Assembly: GCF_014672835.1 (NCBI RefSeq)
Contig: NZ_CP060244.1
Location: forward strand, 1,963,001 to 2,027,000
Direction of reading: 5' to 3'
Length of the DNA stretch: 64,000 nt
Source: Entomobacter blattae
GTDB taxonomy: Bacteria; Pseudomonadota; Alphaproteobacteria; Acetobacterales; Acetobacteraceae
Position 1 is the stretch's first letter. Each line of letters opens with the position of its first letter. The notes beneath the pieces are model-generated. The model had not been told where the DNA came from. It saw only the letters and a list, made by a program, of their open reading frames with translations, and ran no database searches. Positions 56,101 through 63,867 of the stretch are shown here, in pieces. Made by a program: the position numbers and the translations under genes.

Positions 56101-56331
56101 TTCCACCGTCGCCGTAAGAGCACGCTCGTAATACCCCGTTATACGGCCTGAAACATCGTACGGCATCAGCCCGGAATAGCTCCAAACCGCGGAAACAACT
56201 GGTATGCGTATAGTTGGAAAAACGTCTGTCGGGGTTTTAAACACCGACATAATACCAAAAAAGGTTATTAAAATTGCTAAAACAACAAATGTATAGGGTC
56301 GCTTCAGCGCCGTTACAACGATGGCGTTCAT
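53146..56331 (-). CDS. RND family efflux permease
   Basis: The 1061-residue inner-membrane pump exchanges protons for substrate efflux. It has the RND layout of twelve membrane helices and two large periplasmic loops: N-terminal ALKRPYTFVVLAILITFFGIM, the proton-relay helix with ALAVGILVDDATVMIENI (paired Asp), and the C-terminal half with GAIMCMGTATSNAILVVAFA. It resembles heavy-metal or hydrophobic-efflux (HAE1-like) pumps in the group with short NodT partners. The Asp pair points away from metal pumps, but substrates cannot be read. First gene of the operon; a tandem 19-base repeat lies 32 bases upstream of the start. Confidence 0.93.
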   Translation of the reverse strand: MNAIVVTALKRPYTFVVLAILITFFGIMSVFKTPTDVFPTIRIPVVSAVWSYSGLMPYDVSGRITGYYERALTATVEGIEHMESNSYYGRSIINIYFQPGTEIGEAEAQVTALSQTIVQQLPPGISPPLIMKLEASSVPVVMLQITSDKLTPSELYNISFNQIRTQLVTVEGAIVPHPYGGKPTALLVYLNQDSLQAKHLSAMDVYAALDKQNVVIPSGDEKIGSFDFMVQTNATPFTVEAFNNIPIKRVGNAMVYIRDVAHVQLGGPPQTNSVLVGGKQAVMVVVMKGGEASTLSVVSGVKEMIPHILRTLPKESGIEIKVLNDASEFVRDSVSDVLREMVTASALTGLVVLLFLGSWRSTVIIATSIPLAMFSALIGLGWAGQTINVMTLGGLALAVGILVDDATVMIENIDSHLEMGKDLETAIIDAANQIVIPTFVSTLCISIVWLPLFQLSGVSGWLFMPMAEAIIFAMIASFILSRTLVPTMANWLLKAQVAHHHAKEMGKAPPPGFFGRFQIGFEKRFITFREGYKNLLNGLLNIKGKFILIFLLASACSLFLLLFTGRDFFPEVKSSSLQMHMRTPLGTRIEEAGNIAGMVDKEISALLPGQIDNIIVNCGLPVGPHNQAFIPTPTIGAQDCDMTISLKNHTSPVAEYRQILRDGLNRKFPGTQFSFQPADLTAKILDFGLPAPIDVQVIGLDLEANFRFAQKLSSRLRTVTGIADVNIQQTMNTPTLRVNTKRSFSLGTDVTEDEIANNALITLSGSGQVHQSYWLDPKTGFSYMLNIYTPQRRMSSVNDLQTIPIDGGDNNPKNKQLQMLGSLSDIVQLGTPGEVSHYNIIPVIDIYASNEGRDLGGVVGDVSKIVKELTPQLPYGSTLVIRGQSVTMNHAYIQLIGGLGVSILLVYLLIVVNFQSWLDPFVIIMALPGALGGIAWSLFLTHTTLSVPALTGAIMCMGTATSNAILVVAFARERLESHGEALRAALEAGYERIRPVLMTASAMIVGMLPMSMSNSQNAPLGRAVIGGLMVATVATLLFVPCVFALVHSKKSRTDKPNDSLS

Positions 56332-56728
56332 AAACCTAATTACACCTTACAAACAAGGGCTTTTATAGATGTACCTTTACGTTATAGATGTACCTTTACG
56401 TTAACTGCTATATGATTTAGCCCAAGCCTTACTTCTGAATTTTGATTATTGCAAGAAATAAATTTGCCTTTGACCGAGCCCATCAATGAGAAGATTAAGG
56501 ATATTTTTCTTTTTATTTTTAATAGACACCACCATGATAATATGCCCTCATTACCCTAAGAAATAGACCCTTTATGATCAAACCATTCCATAAACCCTTG
56601 GCTCATCTTGTACCCTCTTTCCTTCAAAATAGCCGCTTTTATAACCATGAATGATTTTCCCTATAAGTCTTATTAGTACCTATAAGCCTTAGTAACTGTC
56701 AGCCTTAATACCAGAGCTCTTAGTTTTT
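56332..56728. other. Divergent intergenic region between the RND operon and the POT transporter
   Basis: About 400 bases with no supported gene. It holds promoters in both directions, a tandem 19-base repeat near the RND start and a looser repeat of CCTATAAG-CTTA near 56659-56694. A 26-codon ORF at 56575 has no ribosome site and was not called. Confidence 0.5.
56363..56400. repeat. Two perfect tandem 19-base repeats upstream of the RND operon
   Basis: The unit TTATAGATGTACCTTTACG occurs twice without a gap (56363-56381 and 56382-56400), 32 bases before the RND start codon. Read on the minus strand each unit ends in TATAA, so the pair could duplicate a promoter -10 element or an operator for a pump regulator. 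No regulator gene is adjacent. Confidence 0.7.
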
Positions 56729-58234
56729 ATGAAAAAACACAGCCCTTCCTCTTCTCTTTCCTCTCGTAGCACCTTCTGTATCATTGCTCTTTGCCAAATA
56801 GGAAATATGTTTGCCTATGCTGGAGTGCAAAGTATCCTTTTACTTTACCTGGTTGAAAAACAAAATTTCTCCGACTCAGAGGGCAATATACTGATCGGCG
56901 CATTTGCTGCTATTTATTGTATCACCCATATTGTAGGTGGATGGGCTGGAGATAGGCTTTTTAGCCATCGGGCGACTATAATTGGAGGGGCAGGCCTTTT
57001 GGCACTGGGCTACCTTCTACTGGCCATTATCCCCTTTCATATCCAGATCCTCTATTACGCTTTAGCGATTATCAGCCTTGGGAACGGTTTTTTCAGTACT
57101 AATGCTGCCAGTATTATTCGTGCACTTTTTACCGGTGAGAAGAACGGAAATGATAATAATATGGAATCTATTTTTACCTATTATTATCTTTCCATTAATA
57201 TTGGCTCAGTTCTGGCTAAATTTTCCATTCCATGGATTCAAACGCATTTGAGCTGGCAGACGGCTTTTTTTGTCTGTTTTTTTGCCGCTCTGCTTGAATT
57301 TTTCTTACTGGCCAAACTGGGTCAGCAGCTTTTTATTCCACTTTCCTTAGAAAAAAGAAAAAGAAAAAACAATAGGTTATTTTTGGCACTGACAAGCATT
57401 ACCCTTTTTATCTTTACCGTTTTAACGCTTGAACGGCCTTTCTGGGCAGAGGCAAGCATGTGGGTTGCCACTTCAGGCGTTTTGGCATTTCTTACCCTCC
57501 TTTACCGTAAAAGCGCATTATCAGAGCAATACGGATTATTAATCCTTTTTGTTATGATGGGCCAATCCATATTATTTTTTATCCTCTTCCAACAAATGGA
57601 TACTTCCTTAACTTTGCTGGCCTTACGGCATGTCAGCCCAACATTTTATTTAGGGGATTTAAAGCTTTTTAGCTGGTCAGCAGGACAGTTTAAAATGCTT
57701 AACCCGTTCTGGGTTATTATTTTCAGTCCAATCCTGATATGGGCTTATAGAAAAAACAATCAAAAAACCCACCGCCCTCTCCTGGCCCATAAATTCTTTG
57801 TAGGATTCATAGCCCTTTCTCTTAGCTTTTTTATCTGGTGGATTTTTTGTCATTTTTCCAACGGCCATACCCTCCTCTCTCCATGGGTCATGGTCGGCGG
57901 CTATCTTTTCTTTTCCATCGGAGAACTCATGATCGCAGGATTGGGCTTGGCAGCCGTTGCCCAATATAGCCCGCCCCATGCTACGGGAACCATGATGGGC
58001 TGCTATTACATTATTTCGGGAATTTCTCTTTATATTGGCAGCCTTATTGCCAATTGGGGCCCACAATCGCACTCCAGCGCTTTCTTCTCACCGCTCGAAA
58101 GCTTACACAGATACGGTAGCCTTTTTGGTATTCTTACCCTACTGGCTTGTTTAGGAAGCTTTATCTCTGCTTGCTGTTTTCCTCTTCTTCGTCAATGGGA
58201 GCAGCATTTATTAACAAATTCTATAAAAACATAA
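56729..58234 (+). CDS. POT family proton-coupled di-/tripeptide transporter
   Basis: The 501-residue inner-membrane protein has 12 to 14 hydrophobic helices in the POT/PTR layout. Family signs are the N-terminal YAGVQSILLLYL, where Tyr replaces the usual Glu-Arg-Phe-like context, and GGWAGDRLFSHRATIIGGAGL for the GG-x-x-A-D-R loop. The FTYYYLSINIGSVL segment (usual F-Y-x-x-I-N-x-G-S) follows, with GELMIAGLGLAAVAQYSP near the end. It imports small peptides with protons. The start is the ATG at 56729; no strong ribosome site precedes it. A hairpin terminator lies 115 bases downstream. Confidence 0.88.
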   Translation: MKKHSPSSSLSSRSTFCIIALCQIGNMFAYAGVQSILLLYLVEKQNFSDSEGNILIGAFAAIYCITHIVGGWAGDRLFSHRATIIGGAGLLALGYLLLAIIPFHIQILYYALAIISLGNGFFSTNAASIIRALFTGEKNGNDNNMESIFTYYYLSINIGSVLAKFSIPWIQTHLSWQTAFFVCFFAALLEFFLLAKLGQQLFIPLSLEKRKRKNNRLFLALTSITLFIFTVLTLERPFWAEASMWVATSGVLAFLTLLYRKSALSEQYGLLILFVMMGQSILFFILFQQMDTSLTLLALRHVSPTFYLGDLKLFSWSAGQFKMLNPFWVIIFSPILIWAYRKNNQKTHRPLLAHKFFVGFIALSLSFFIWWIFCHFSNGHTLLSPWVMVGGYLFFSIGELMIAGLGLAAVAQYSPPHATGTMMGCYYIISGISLYIGSLIANWGPQSHSSAFFSPLESLHRYGSLFGILTLLACLGSFISACCFPLLRQWEQHLLTNSIKT

Positions 58235-58557
58235 TTTTTTTGATTTATATCAAGGTAACAACACAAAAGATTGATTAGGTTACTCCCATACATAGCAAAT
58301 GATTATTATGTGAAGCGACTAATTTTTTATTAAGTTATTTAAGATCGAGAAAGGGGTATGCTTGGGGAGCATGCCTCTTTTATTTGTTTAAGGCATTTTA
58401 CCATAAAAATTTTTATCTCAGCACGCTCATTTTACTTTTTATCTTCAAATTTTTGATAATAAGTCCAAGATAGCCTTTTTGTTGCCCCTATAGTTTGCTA
58501 CACAAAAACCAAGATATTTTAAGACTTATTTCGGTGTTTTGTAGTGTGAAGTATAAA
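58235..58557. other. Intergenic region after the POT gene, holds a terminator
   Basis: About 320 bases. The terminator at 58350-58388 is the only clear element. The part after it should hold the promoter of the following lipoprotein gene. The frame of that gene is open upstream to 58495, but those codons look non-coding. Confidence 0.5.
58350..58388 (+). terminator. Rho-independent terminator downstream of the POT transporter
   Basis: A 13-pair stem, AAAGGGGTATGCT with AGCATGCCTCTTT (two G-T pairs), a five-base loop TGGGG and a T-rich tail (TTTTATTTG). Confidence 0.85.
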
Positions 58558-59058
58558 ATGAAAAAGAAAATCCTATCTTTCTCTTCCCAAAAAGTACAAC
58601 GGAGTTCTATAATCTTATTCCTATTTGGCATTCTGCTAGCAGCTTGTGCGGAAACACCTGATGGGCCAACGGCACTTGTTCTTCCTGGACCTAAAAAAAA
58701 CTACGATACCTTTAAGCAAGAGCATGCCCTTTGTAAGCTGGAGGCTGAAAACGCCGTTGAAGGTCAGGCTGAAAGCGAGAACCATCGGGCCCTTCTTGGT
58801 GGCCTTATTGGCACGGGCCTCGGCACAGGCCTTGGGGCAGCCATTGGCGGGGGAACTGGAGCTGCTATTGGAGCCGCTGGGGGAGCACTTGGTGGGGGAG
58901 GAATTACAAAAGGATATTCCGAAAGCAAACAAGGGAATATACAAACCCAATATGACAATGCCTACGTTCAATGTATGATTGCTCATAACAATGTCTTGCC
59001 TGCCAACAGAATTATTGCAACCCCATCGTCTGACGAGAAATCTTATTACGCTCATTAA
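58558..59058 (+). CDS. Glycine-zipper lipoprotein
   Basis: From the ATG at 58558 (166 residues) the product has a basic start (MKKKILSFSSQKVQRS), a hydrophobic core and the lipobox LLAAC, so it should be a lipoprotein. Residues about 80-115 are a glycine zipper: GGLIGTGLGTGLGAAIGGG, then TGAAIGAAGGALGG. Glycine-zipper lipoproteins sit in the outer membrane and may form or support membrane assemblies. Two Cys (LCKLEA, YVQCMIAH) are left in the mature part. It has its own strong terminator. Function unknown. Confidence 0.8.
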   Translation: MKKKILSFSSQKVQRSSIILFLFGILLAACAETPDGPTALVLPGPKKNYDTFKQEHALCKLEAENAVEGQAESENHRALLGGLIGTGLGTGLGAAIGGGTGAAIGAAGGALGGGGITKGYSESKQGNIQTQYDNAYVQCMIAHNNVLPANRIIATPSSDEKSYYAH

Positions 59059-59095
59059 ACTCTTTTTTTATTAGGGCTAAGGCCCCTTTCTGAAT

Positions 59096-59147
59096 AAGCC
59101 ATTCATTTTCTTCCTATCTCCCCTCAGAAAAAATGAATGGCTTTTTT
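59096..59147 (+). terminator. Rho-independent terminator of the glycine-zipper lipoprotein gene
   Basis: Arms AAGCCATTCATTTT (59096-59109) and AAAATGAATGGCTT (59130-59143) pair perfectly over 14 bases with a 20-base loop, followed by a T run. A second small inverted repeat, GGGCTAAGGCCC, lies just before it. Confidence 0.88.
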
Positions 59148-59239
59148 CTATAGGAGCTTCATAATAAACTTTTTCAGTAACAAGGCCTCTCTAGCGCCCT
59201 TTTCTCATGAGATTGAGGCCTAATATTTAGAGACAGGCA

Positions 59240-60976
59240 ATGCCACACTCCCCTTCTGCGTCCTTATCCCAACATGATCAGTTTATAAAAATACTCATCC
59301 AGAAAGTGGGGAAACACAACGTTCTTACCCTCCCCTCTCAGACAGAGCGCTACAGAAAAGGATTCCGCTCAGGTCTAGGAGCAGCACTTGCGGTTGTTTT
59401 TCCAGGCACTCTTGTTGAAATGTGGCAAGTTTTCAAAGCCTGTGTTGAAAACGATATGATTGTCATCATGCAGGCTGCTAATACTGGTTTAACAGAAGGA
59501 TCAACCCCTTCTGGCAATGCGTATGACCGCCCTGTTGTTATTATCAATATATTAAGGGTAAACAAAATTCAGGTCATTAATTCTGGGGAGCAGGTCATCG
59601 CCCTACCTGGCAGCACGTTATGGGAACTGGAAAAAACAATAAAACCCTACAACCGTGACCCTCATTCCGTTATCGGGTCGTCGTGTATTGGGGCCTCTGT
59701 CATCGGGGGGATATGCAATAATTCTGGGGGAGCTCTTGTTCATCGCGGCCCGGCCTATACTGAAATGGCCTTATTTGGCTGTGTCTCTTCAGAGGGGAAA
59801 GCCACTCTTATCAATCATCTAGGAATTGAACTGGGAAGCGAACCAGAAGAAATCTTGAATAACCTGGAACACCAACATTACGATTCTCATGCAATAAAAA
59901 GCGGAGATGCCGCTTGTTCTAGCCGTGATTATGCCACACATGTTCGGGACGTAGAGGCCGATACCCCCTCACGCTTTAATGCAGACCCCACCCATTTATT
60001 TGAGGCCGCAGGATCAGCAGGGAAGCTCTGCGTTTTTGCCGTTCGGCTCGATACTTTCCCCAAACCCAAGCGTACCCAGGTTTTCTATATTGGAACCAAT
60101 AGTACAAGTGTTTTAACGAAAATCAGAAGACATATTCTAAGCCATTTTTCCGATATTCCCATCGCAGGGGAATATATGCACCGGAACGCTTTTGAAATGG
60201 CAGAAAAATACGGAAAAGATACTTTCCTGATGATTGACTGGCTTGGAACAGAAAACATGCCCAAGCTTTTTACCCTTAAAGGGCGGATAGATGCCTATTT
60301 AAATAAAAAACGTTTTATTCCCCATAATCTTATCGATAAGGTGATGCAAATGGCCTCTCAGCTTTTTCCATCACACCTTCCCCCTCGCCTGAAAGATTAT
60401 CATCATCGCTATGAACATCACCTGCTCCTTAAAATGGCAGACTCTGCTATTGAAGAAGCAAGCACTTTTCTGCAATCTTTTTTTGAAAAAGAGGAAGGCA
60501 GTTTTTTTACCTGTACAGCGCGTGAAGGAGAAAAGGCCTTCCTGAACCGCTTTGTTGCGGCTGGCTCAGCGGTTCGCTACCATGCCCTTCATGAGTCGGA
60601 AGTAGAAAATATCCTTCCTCTGGATATCGCTTTACGACGTAATGATCAGGAATGGCTGGAAACACTTCCTGCTGACATAGAAAATAAACTTACCCATAAA
60701 ATCTACTACGGTCATTTTATGTGCCACGTTTTCCATCAAGATTATATTGTTAAAAAAGGCTATGACCCCCATACCATTAAAGAGCAGATGCTTGCCATCC
60801 TCGATAAACGGAAGGCAGAATACCCAGCAGAACATAATGTGGGCCACCTCTATAGAGCAAAACCTGCCCTAGAAAAGTTTTACCATAGGCTAGACCCCAC
60901 CAACACCATGAATCCCGGTATTGGCAAAACACCTAAATGGCGAAACTGGGCATGCCAGTGTTATGAGGATAAATAA
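59240..60976 (+). CDS. dld: Quinone-dependent D-lactate dehydrogenase
   Basis: Dld is a peripheral membrane flavoenzyme that oxidises D-lactate to pyruvate and passes electrons to quinone. The 578 residues are close to the E. coli enzyme. FAD-binding features are YRKGFRSGLGAALAVVFPG, QAANTGLTEGSTP and IGSSCIGASVIGGICNNSGGALVHRGPAY (in two runs); VFYIGTN and HAVMNPGIGKTP-like segment DPTNTMNPGIGKTPKWRNW close the protein. Respiratory lactate use fits an acetic acid bacterium in a fermentative niche. It is single, between the glycine-zipper gene and the leader-peptide unit. Confidence 0.95.
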   Translation: MPHSPSASLSQHDQFIKILIQKVGKHNVLTLPSQTERYRKGFRSGLGAALAVVFPGTLVEMWQVFKACVENDMIVIMQAANTGLTEGSTPSGNAYDRPVVIINILRVNKIQVINSGEQVIALPGSTLWELEKTIKPYNRDPHSVIGSSCIGASVIGGICNNSGGALVHRGPAYTEMALFGCVSSEGKATLINHLGIELGSEPEEILNNLEHQHYDSHAIKSGDAACSSRDYATHVRDVEADTPSRFNADPTHLFEAAGSAGKLCVFAVRLDTFPKPKRTQVFYIGTNSTSVLTKIRRHILSHFSDIPIAGEYMHRNAFEMAEKYGKDTFLMIDWLGTENMPKLFTLKGRIDAYLNKKRFIPHNLIDKVMQMASQLFPSHLPPRLKDYHHRYEHHLLLKMADSAIEEASTFLQSFFEKEEGSFFTCTAREGEKAFLNRFVAAGSAVRYHALHESEVENILPLDIALRRNDQEWLETLPADIENKLTHKIYYGHFMCHVFHQDYIVKKGYDPHTIKEQMLAILDKRKAEYPAEHNVGHLYRAKPALEKFYHRLDPTNTMNPGIGKTPKWRNWACQCYEDK

Positions 60977-61096
60977 AAATTAATCAAATCCAGCGTTTTT
61001 TCTATTTTAAATTAAAGCTATTATCTGTATTGTCGTTCTAAAAAATTGTAATGATTAACAAACCATCAATAAGGTTATTAGGAAGGCGAAACTATA

Positions 61097-62197
61097 ATGG
61101 CGTTAAATTTTCTTACAATCTCTGATTCAACACGGCAAAAACTTATAAACGATACCGATAATCTCACAAGCAATTTTGCTTTAGGCTATACAGATCTTTA
61201 TGCAGAGATTCTTTACCAAAAAAGTGCAGGGTTGGGTACTCTCGCTCCGGAAAGTACATTTTGGTATTCACAAGTTGCTGATATCAATGCCGATAACCAG
61301 CAAGCTCTTGGAAGCCTTTTCATTCGCAATGCTACGCTTTATGGTCTTGCCTGGGATGGAAAAGTAAACGTGAACTTCCAGGATATCTCAGACCGTCTTG
61401 CTCGTGCTGTTATTTCAGACGTCGTTAAAACAGGAAAAATTTACGAGACGGATTATACCCTTCAGTTTGATATTAAAACAGCCCTGCAATATGGTAATGT
61501 CACCATTGGCGGCTGGGGTGGTGCGTTCTACTATTGGACAACCCCTTATGAAGGAACAAAAACCGTTGGGGAATTGGTACTTCAAGACCCATTCCAATAT
61601 AATAAATTTTTGGCCACCACTACCGATGCTCTCCTGAAGACTGCTGCTGCTGCTATTCAGTCCCTGGCAAAAACACCGACCTTTGACAATCTTTGGTCTG
61701 CCGTTCAGCAGGCTGTTCCAACAGCCATTCAGGCCTCTGCCCCTTTGAACGTTAAGGCCGATATTGTTGGACGAGCCTTTGATACCCTTTTGGGAGGAAA
61801 TGTTGCTGGTGATCCTAATAGAATCTTCGGCTATATCTATCTCGGCAATAATCCTTTTGATGGCAAAAGCCTCTGGCTAAAAACACTGGATGCGTATTTT
61901 AATACAGAACGCAATATTTCCGGAAATGATCAACTCGATCAGCTCAGACAAGAGCGCATCTCTGCTCAGACGGTGGCTAATGACTCTCTCATCAGTATTC
62001 CGTCACAATCCCACTATCTTTCTGATCTCACACACTACATTCCTACCAATGACAGCCATGCTGTTCTTACCTCTAGCATTGATCCGCAAATTACAGCAAC
62101 TGCTGGTACAGCCAGCTCCTCTGCTCTCCTTGCAAACAATGCTATTGTTTCTACTAATGCTAATCAGCATCTCTCAGATTCTGGTTTAGTGGCTTAA
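61097..62197 (+). CDS. Protein of unknown function, partner of a double-glycine-leader gene
   Basis: A 366-residue product with a good ribosome site (GGAAGG) before the ATG. No family is recognised. It has no signal peptide and no membrane helix; it begins MALNFLTISDSTRQKLINDT. The middle (GNVTIGGWGGAFYYWTTPYEG) is rich in Gly and aromatics, and the last 60 residues are Ser/Thr/Ala-rich and look disordered (ATAGTASSSALLANNAIV). This composition resembles secreted repeat or type I-exported proteins more than enzymes, but that is an impression. The next gene starts 35 bases downstream and ends at a terminator, so both probably form one transcript. Confidence 0.65.
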   Translation: MALNFLTISDSTRQKLINDTDNLTSNFALGYTDLYAEILYQKSAGLGTLAPESTFWYSQVADINADNQQALGSLFIRNATLYGLAWDGKVNVNFQDISDRLARAVISDVVKTGKIYETDYTLQFDIKTALQYGNVTIGGWGGAFYYWTTPYEGTKTVGELVLQDPFQYNKFLATTTDALLKTAAAAIQSLAKTPTFDNLWSAVQQAVPTAIQASAPLNVKADIVGRAFDTLLGGNVAGDPNRIFGYIYLGNNPFDGKSLWLKTLDAYFNTERNISGNDQLDQLRQERISAQTVANDSLISIPSQSHYLSDLTHYIPTNDSHAVLTSSIDPQITATAGTASSSALLANNAIVSTNANQHLSDSGLVA

Positions 62198-62232
62198 TTG
62201 TTAAAAATTGTAAACTCATAAGGTTTAATATT

Positions 62233-62592
62233 ATGATAAGAGAACTAAACGTTGTTGAACTTAATACAGTCGCTGGTGGTCAATTATTTGATGGCAGCTA
62301 TTGGGCCAATACTCTTAATCTTTTCATTGCCCCTATTGCACCTGGTATCGGAAATTTATTAATCGGGACATCTAACGTCATTAATAGCGCTCAGCAAAGC
62401 ATATTTGGCTCTGTTGGCTCTCTCCTTGATGGGCTTGGTGGCCCTCTCCTGCGCTTAGCACACCAGTTTAATGATTACGTTATTTATCAGGCCACAAAAG
62501 GCCTCGTTCAGCTTGGACAAAGCCTAGGTGGTACAGCTACGGTAGGATCATACCATTATGAAAACGAATGGGTAAACTACTCACAAGCCTAA
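62233..62592 (+). CDS. Double-glycine-leader peptide, microcin-like (119 residues)
   Basis: The N-terminus MIRELNVVELNTVAGG has the layout of class II microcin leaders (microcin V: MRTLTLNELDSVSGG): a hydrophobic/acidic E-L repeat and a terminal GG before the cleavage point. Such leaders are cut by the C39 peptidase domain of an ABC exporter. The predicted mature part has 103 residues, begins QLFDGSYWANTLNLF, is rich in Gly, Leu, Ser and aromatics, has no Cys, and contains amphipathic stretches (GIGNLLIGTSNVINSA, GSLLDGLGGPLLRLAHQ). AAGG lies 10 bases before the ATG. A strong terminator follows. No exporter or immunity gene is in the window, so bacteriocin activity is a proposal only. Confidence 0.68.
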   Translation: MIRELNVVELNTVAGGQLFDGSYWANTLNLFIAPIAPGIGNLLIGTSNVINSAQQSIFGSVGSLLDGLGGPLLRLAHQFNDYVIYQATKGLVQLGQSLGGTATVGSYHYENEWVNYSQA

Positions 62593-62651
62593 AATAATCA
62601 TTTGGTTAAAGCATTCCTACATGTTTTATAGAGTGCTTTAATAAACTTTTC

Positions 62652-62720
62652 AGAACACTCATACCCTAACTTAGGCATAGTTCTCTATTCTAATAGTTAT
62701 GGGTATGAGTGTTCTTTTAT
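62652..62720 (+). terminator. Rho-independent terminator of the leader-peptide unit
   Basis: Arms AGAACACTCATACCC and GGGTATGAGTGTTCT pair perfectly over 15 bases around a loop of about 34 bases, then TTTATT. Confidence 0.87.
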
Positions 62721-62856
62721 TATGATGCTTTAAGGGAAAAACTTTTTTGGAAAAATTTTAAAACCTTATTTGTGAATTTTTCTCTTTTTTCCTTTAAGAC
62801 TATTGCATTCTCTCCTATTCTCCCGTAGGAAAGTTTTGGCCTTTTTTAATATTTAT

Positions 62857-62932
62857 GTCCCGTTCGTCTAGAGGCCTAGGACATCGCCCTCTCACGGCGG
62901 CAACACGGGTTCGAATCCCGTACGGGACGCCA
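62857..62932 (+). tRNA. tRNA-Glu (CTC)
   Basis: The 76-nt cloverleaf has acceptor arms GTCCCGT and ACGGGAC, anticodon CTC in CCCTCTCAC, T arm ACGGG-TTCGAAT-CCCGT, discriminator G and an encoded CCA at 62930-62932. Confidence 0.96.
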
Positions 62933-63489
62933 TATAAACCTCTTACTTTGATAACTTACTGAATTTTGGGTTTATTTGAATGCCGTTTCTACGGTAGTGA
63001 AGAAAATTCCTCTCCTCTCACCAGCCAACAGTTTGGCAACTCTACCCTATGAGTCCGAGCTTTTTAAAAAATGTCTTGATTGGATTCAATACGATTATAA
63101 ATCGCCACTCTTATGAGAAACTATTGTATCCTAACTCTATATAAAATTGAATTTTTTCAAAAAAATATCTTTAAAACCAACGCCTTCATAGAAAAATATT
63201 TACATTAAGCCAATAGGATCTCTTAAAAATCAAAAGGATAAGAGCTATAGGCCACAAATTTTCTCTTTGAATTTTTATAGGATCTTCTTTTGAAGGCTGG
63301 TCAAAAGGGCTATTAGTAAGGAGAAAATTTTTTGAGAAAAACTCTAGAGTGATCTTCTCACTAGCAAAGAGGTCTTATATTGCTTAAAGCAATCTTTACA
63401 ATAAGAAAGGGTTCAGGAATATTTAAAAGAACCTGGACCCTTTTCCGGTAGAGAGTATAAAGCGTAAAAATAGAGTTTTAAGAACACGA
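62933..63489. other. Intergenic region after tRNA-Glu, no firm gene
   Basis: About 560 AT-rich bases. A 39-codon ORF from a GTG at 62997 to 63116 (KKIPLLSPANSLATLPYES at its start) reads like protein but has no ribosome site or known match; it may be a gene remnant. No integrase, and no repeat of the tRNA 3' end, was found, so there is no sign of an attachment site. A hairpin near 63406-63443 lies at the far end. Confidence 0.4.
63406..63443 (-). terminator. Possible terminator downstream of the last small exported protein gene
   Basis: Arms AAAGGGTTCAGG and CCTGGACCCTTT form a 12-pair stem with one G-T pair and a 14-base loop. The T run on the minus side is weak (CTTAT), so function is uncertain. 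It lies about 47 bases past the stop codon. Confidence 0.5.
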
Positions 63490-63867
63490 TTACTGAATTT
63501 TATTGATAATATAATCGATCTGGAACCTATCGTTTAAGCTGATATTCTCTGTGGACATGAACTTTCTGTATTGTTCCTTAGAGATATCATGATTATATAA
63601 TTTGTAAGATGCGACAATAAAATCGTTAATCACGGTTTTGGAATGAGCGAAATCGTGTTGTCTGCCAGGATAGTTGGGCGATTCTTTTGATTCCTTCATT
63701 GCAGTAAGCAACCATTCCATGAATTTTTTATCACTATTAGCTTGTTTTAAGGTTTCAGCCTGGTTATCCCTTACTACTTCCGTTACGGACTCTGCGTGAA
63801 CACCCTGTAGCCCGAACGTGCCGGCAAAAAGGGAAAAAGCTAAAGCCATGAGAATATTCTTTTTCAT
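63490..63867 (-). CDS. Small exported protein of unknown function (125 residues)
   Basis: The start MKKNILMALAFSLFAGTFGL with GVHAES is a clear signal peptide, cleaved after HA. The mature part of about 100 residues is charged and helical (VTEVVRDNQAETLKQANSD, DISKEQYRKFMSTEN) without Cys. No family is recognised. A purine-rich site (GGAAGAGG, complement of 63871-63878) precedes the ATG. It is probably a periplasmic or secreted protein. Confidence 0.65.
   Translation of the reverse strand: MKKNILMALAFSLFAGTFGLQGVHAESVTEVVRDNQAETLKQANSDKKFMEWLLTAMKESKESPNYPGRQHDFAHSKTVINDFIVASYKLYNHDISKEQYRKFMSTENISLNDRFQIDYIINKIQ

Noticed and set aside
62857-63489. tRNA-Glu as attachment site of an integrated element
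   Set aside because: No integrase and no repeat of the tRNA 3' end were found in the window.
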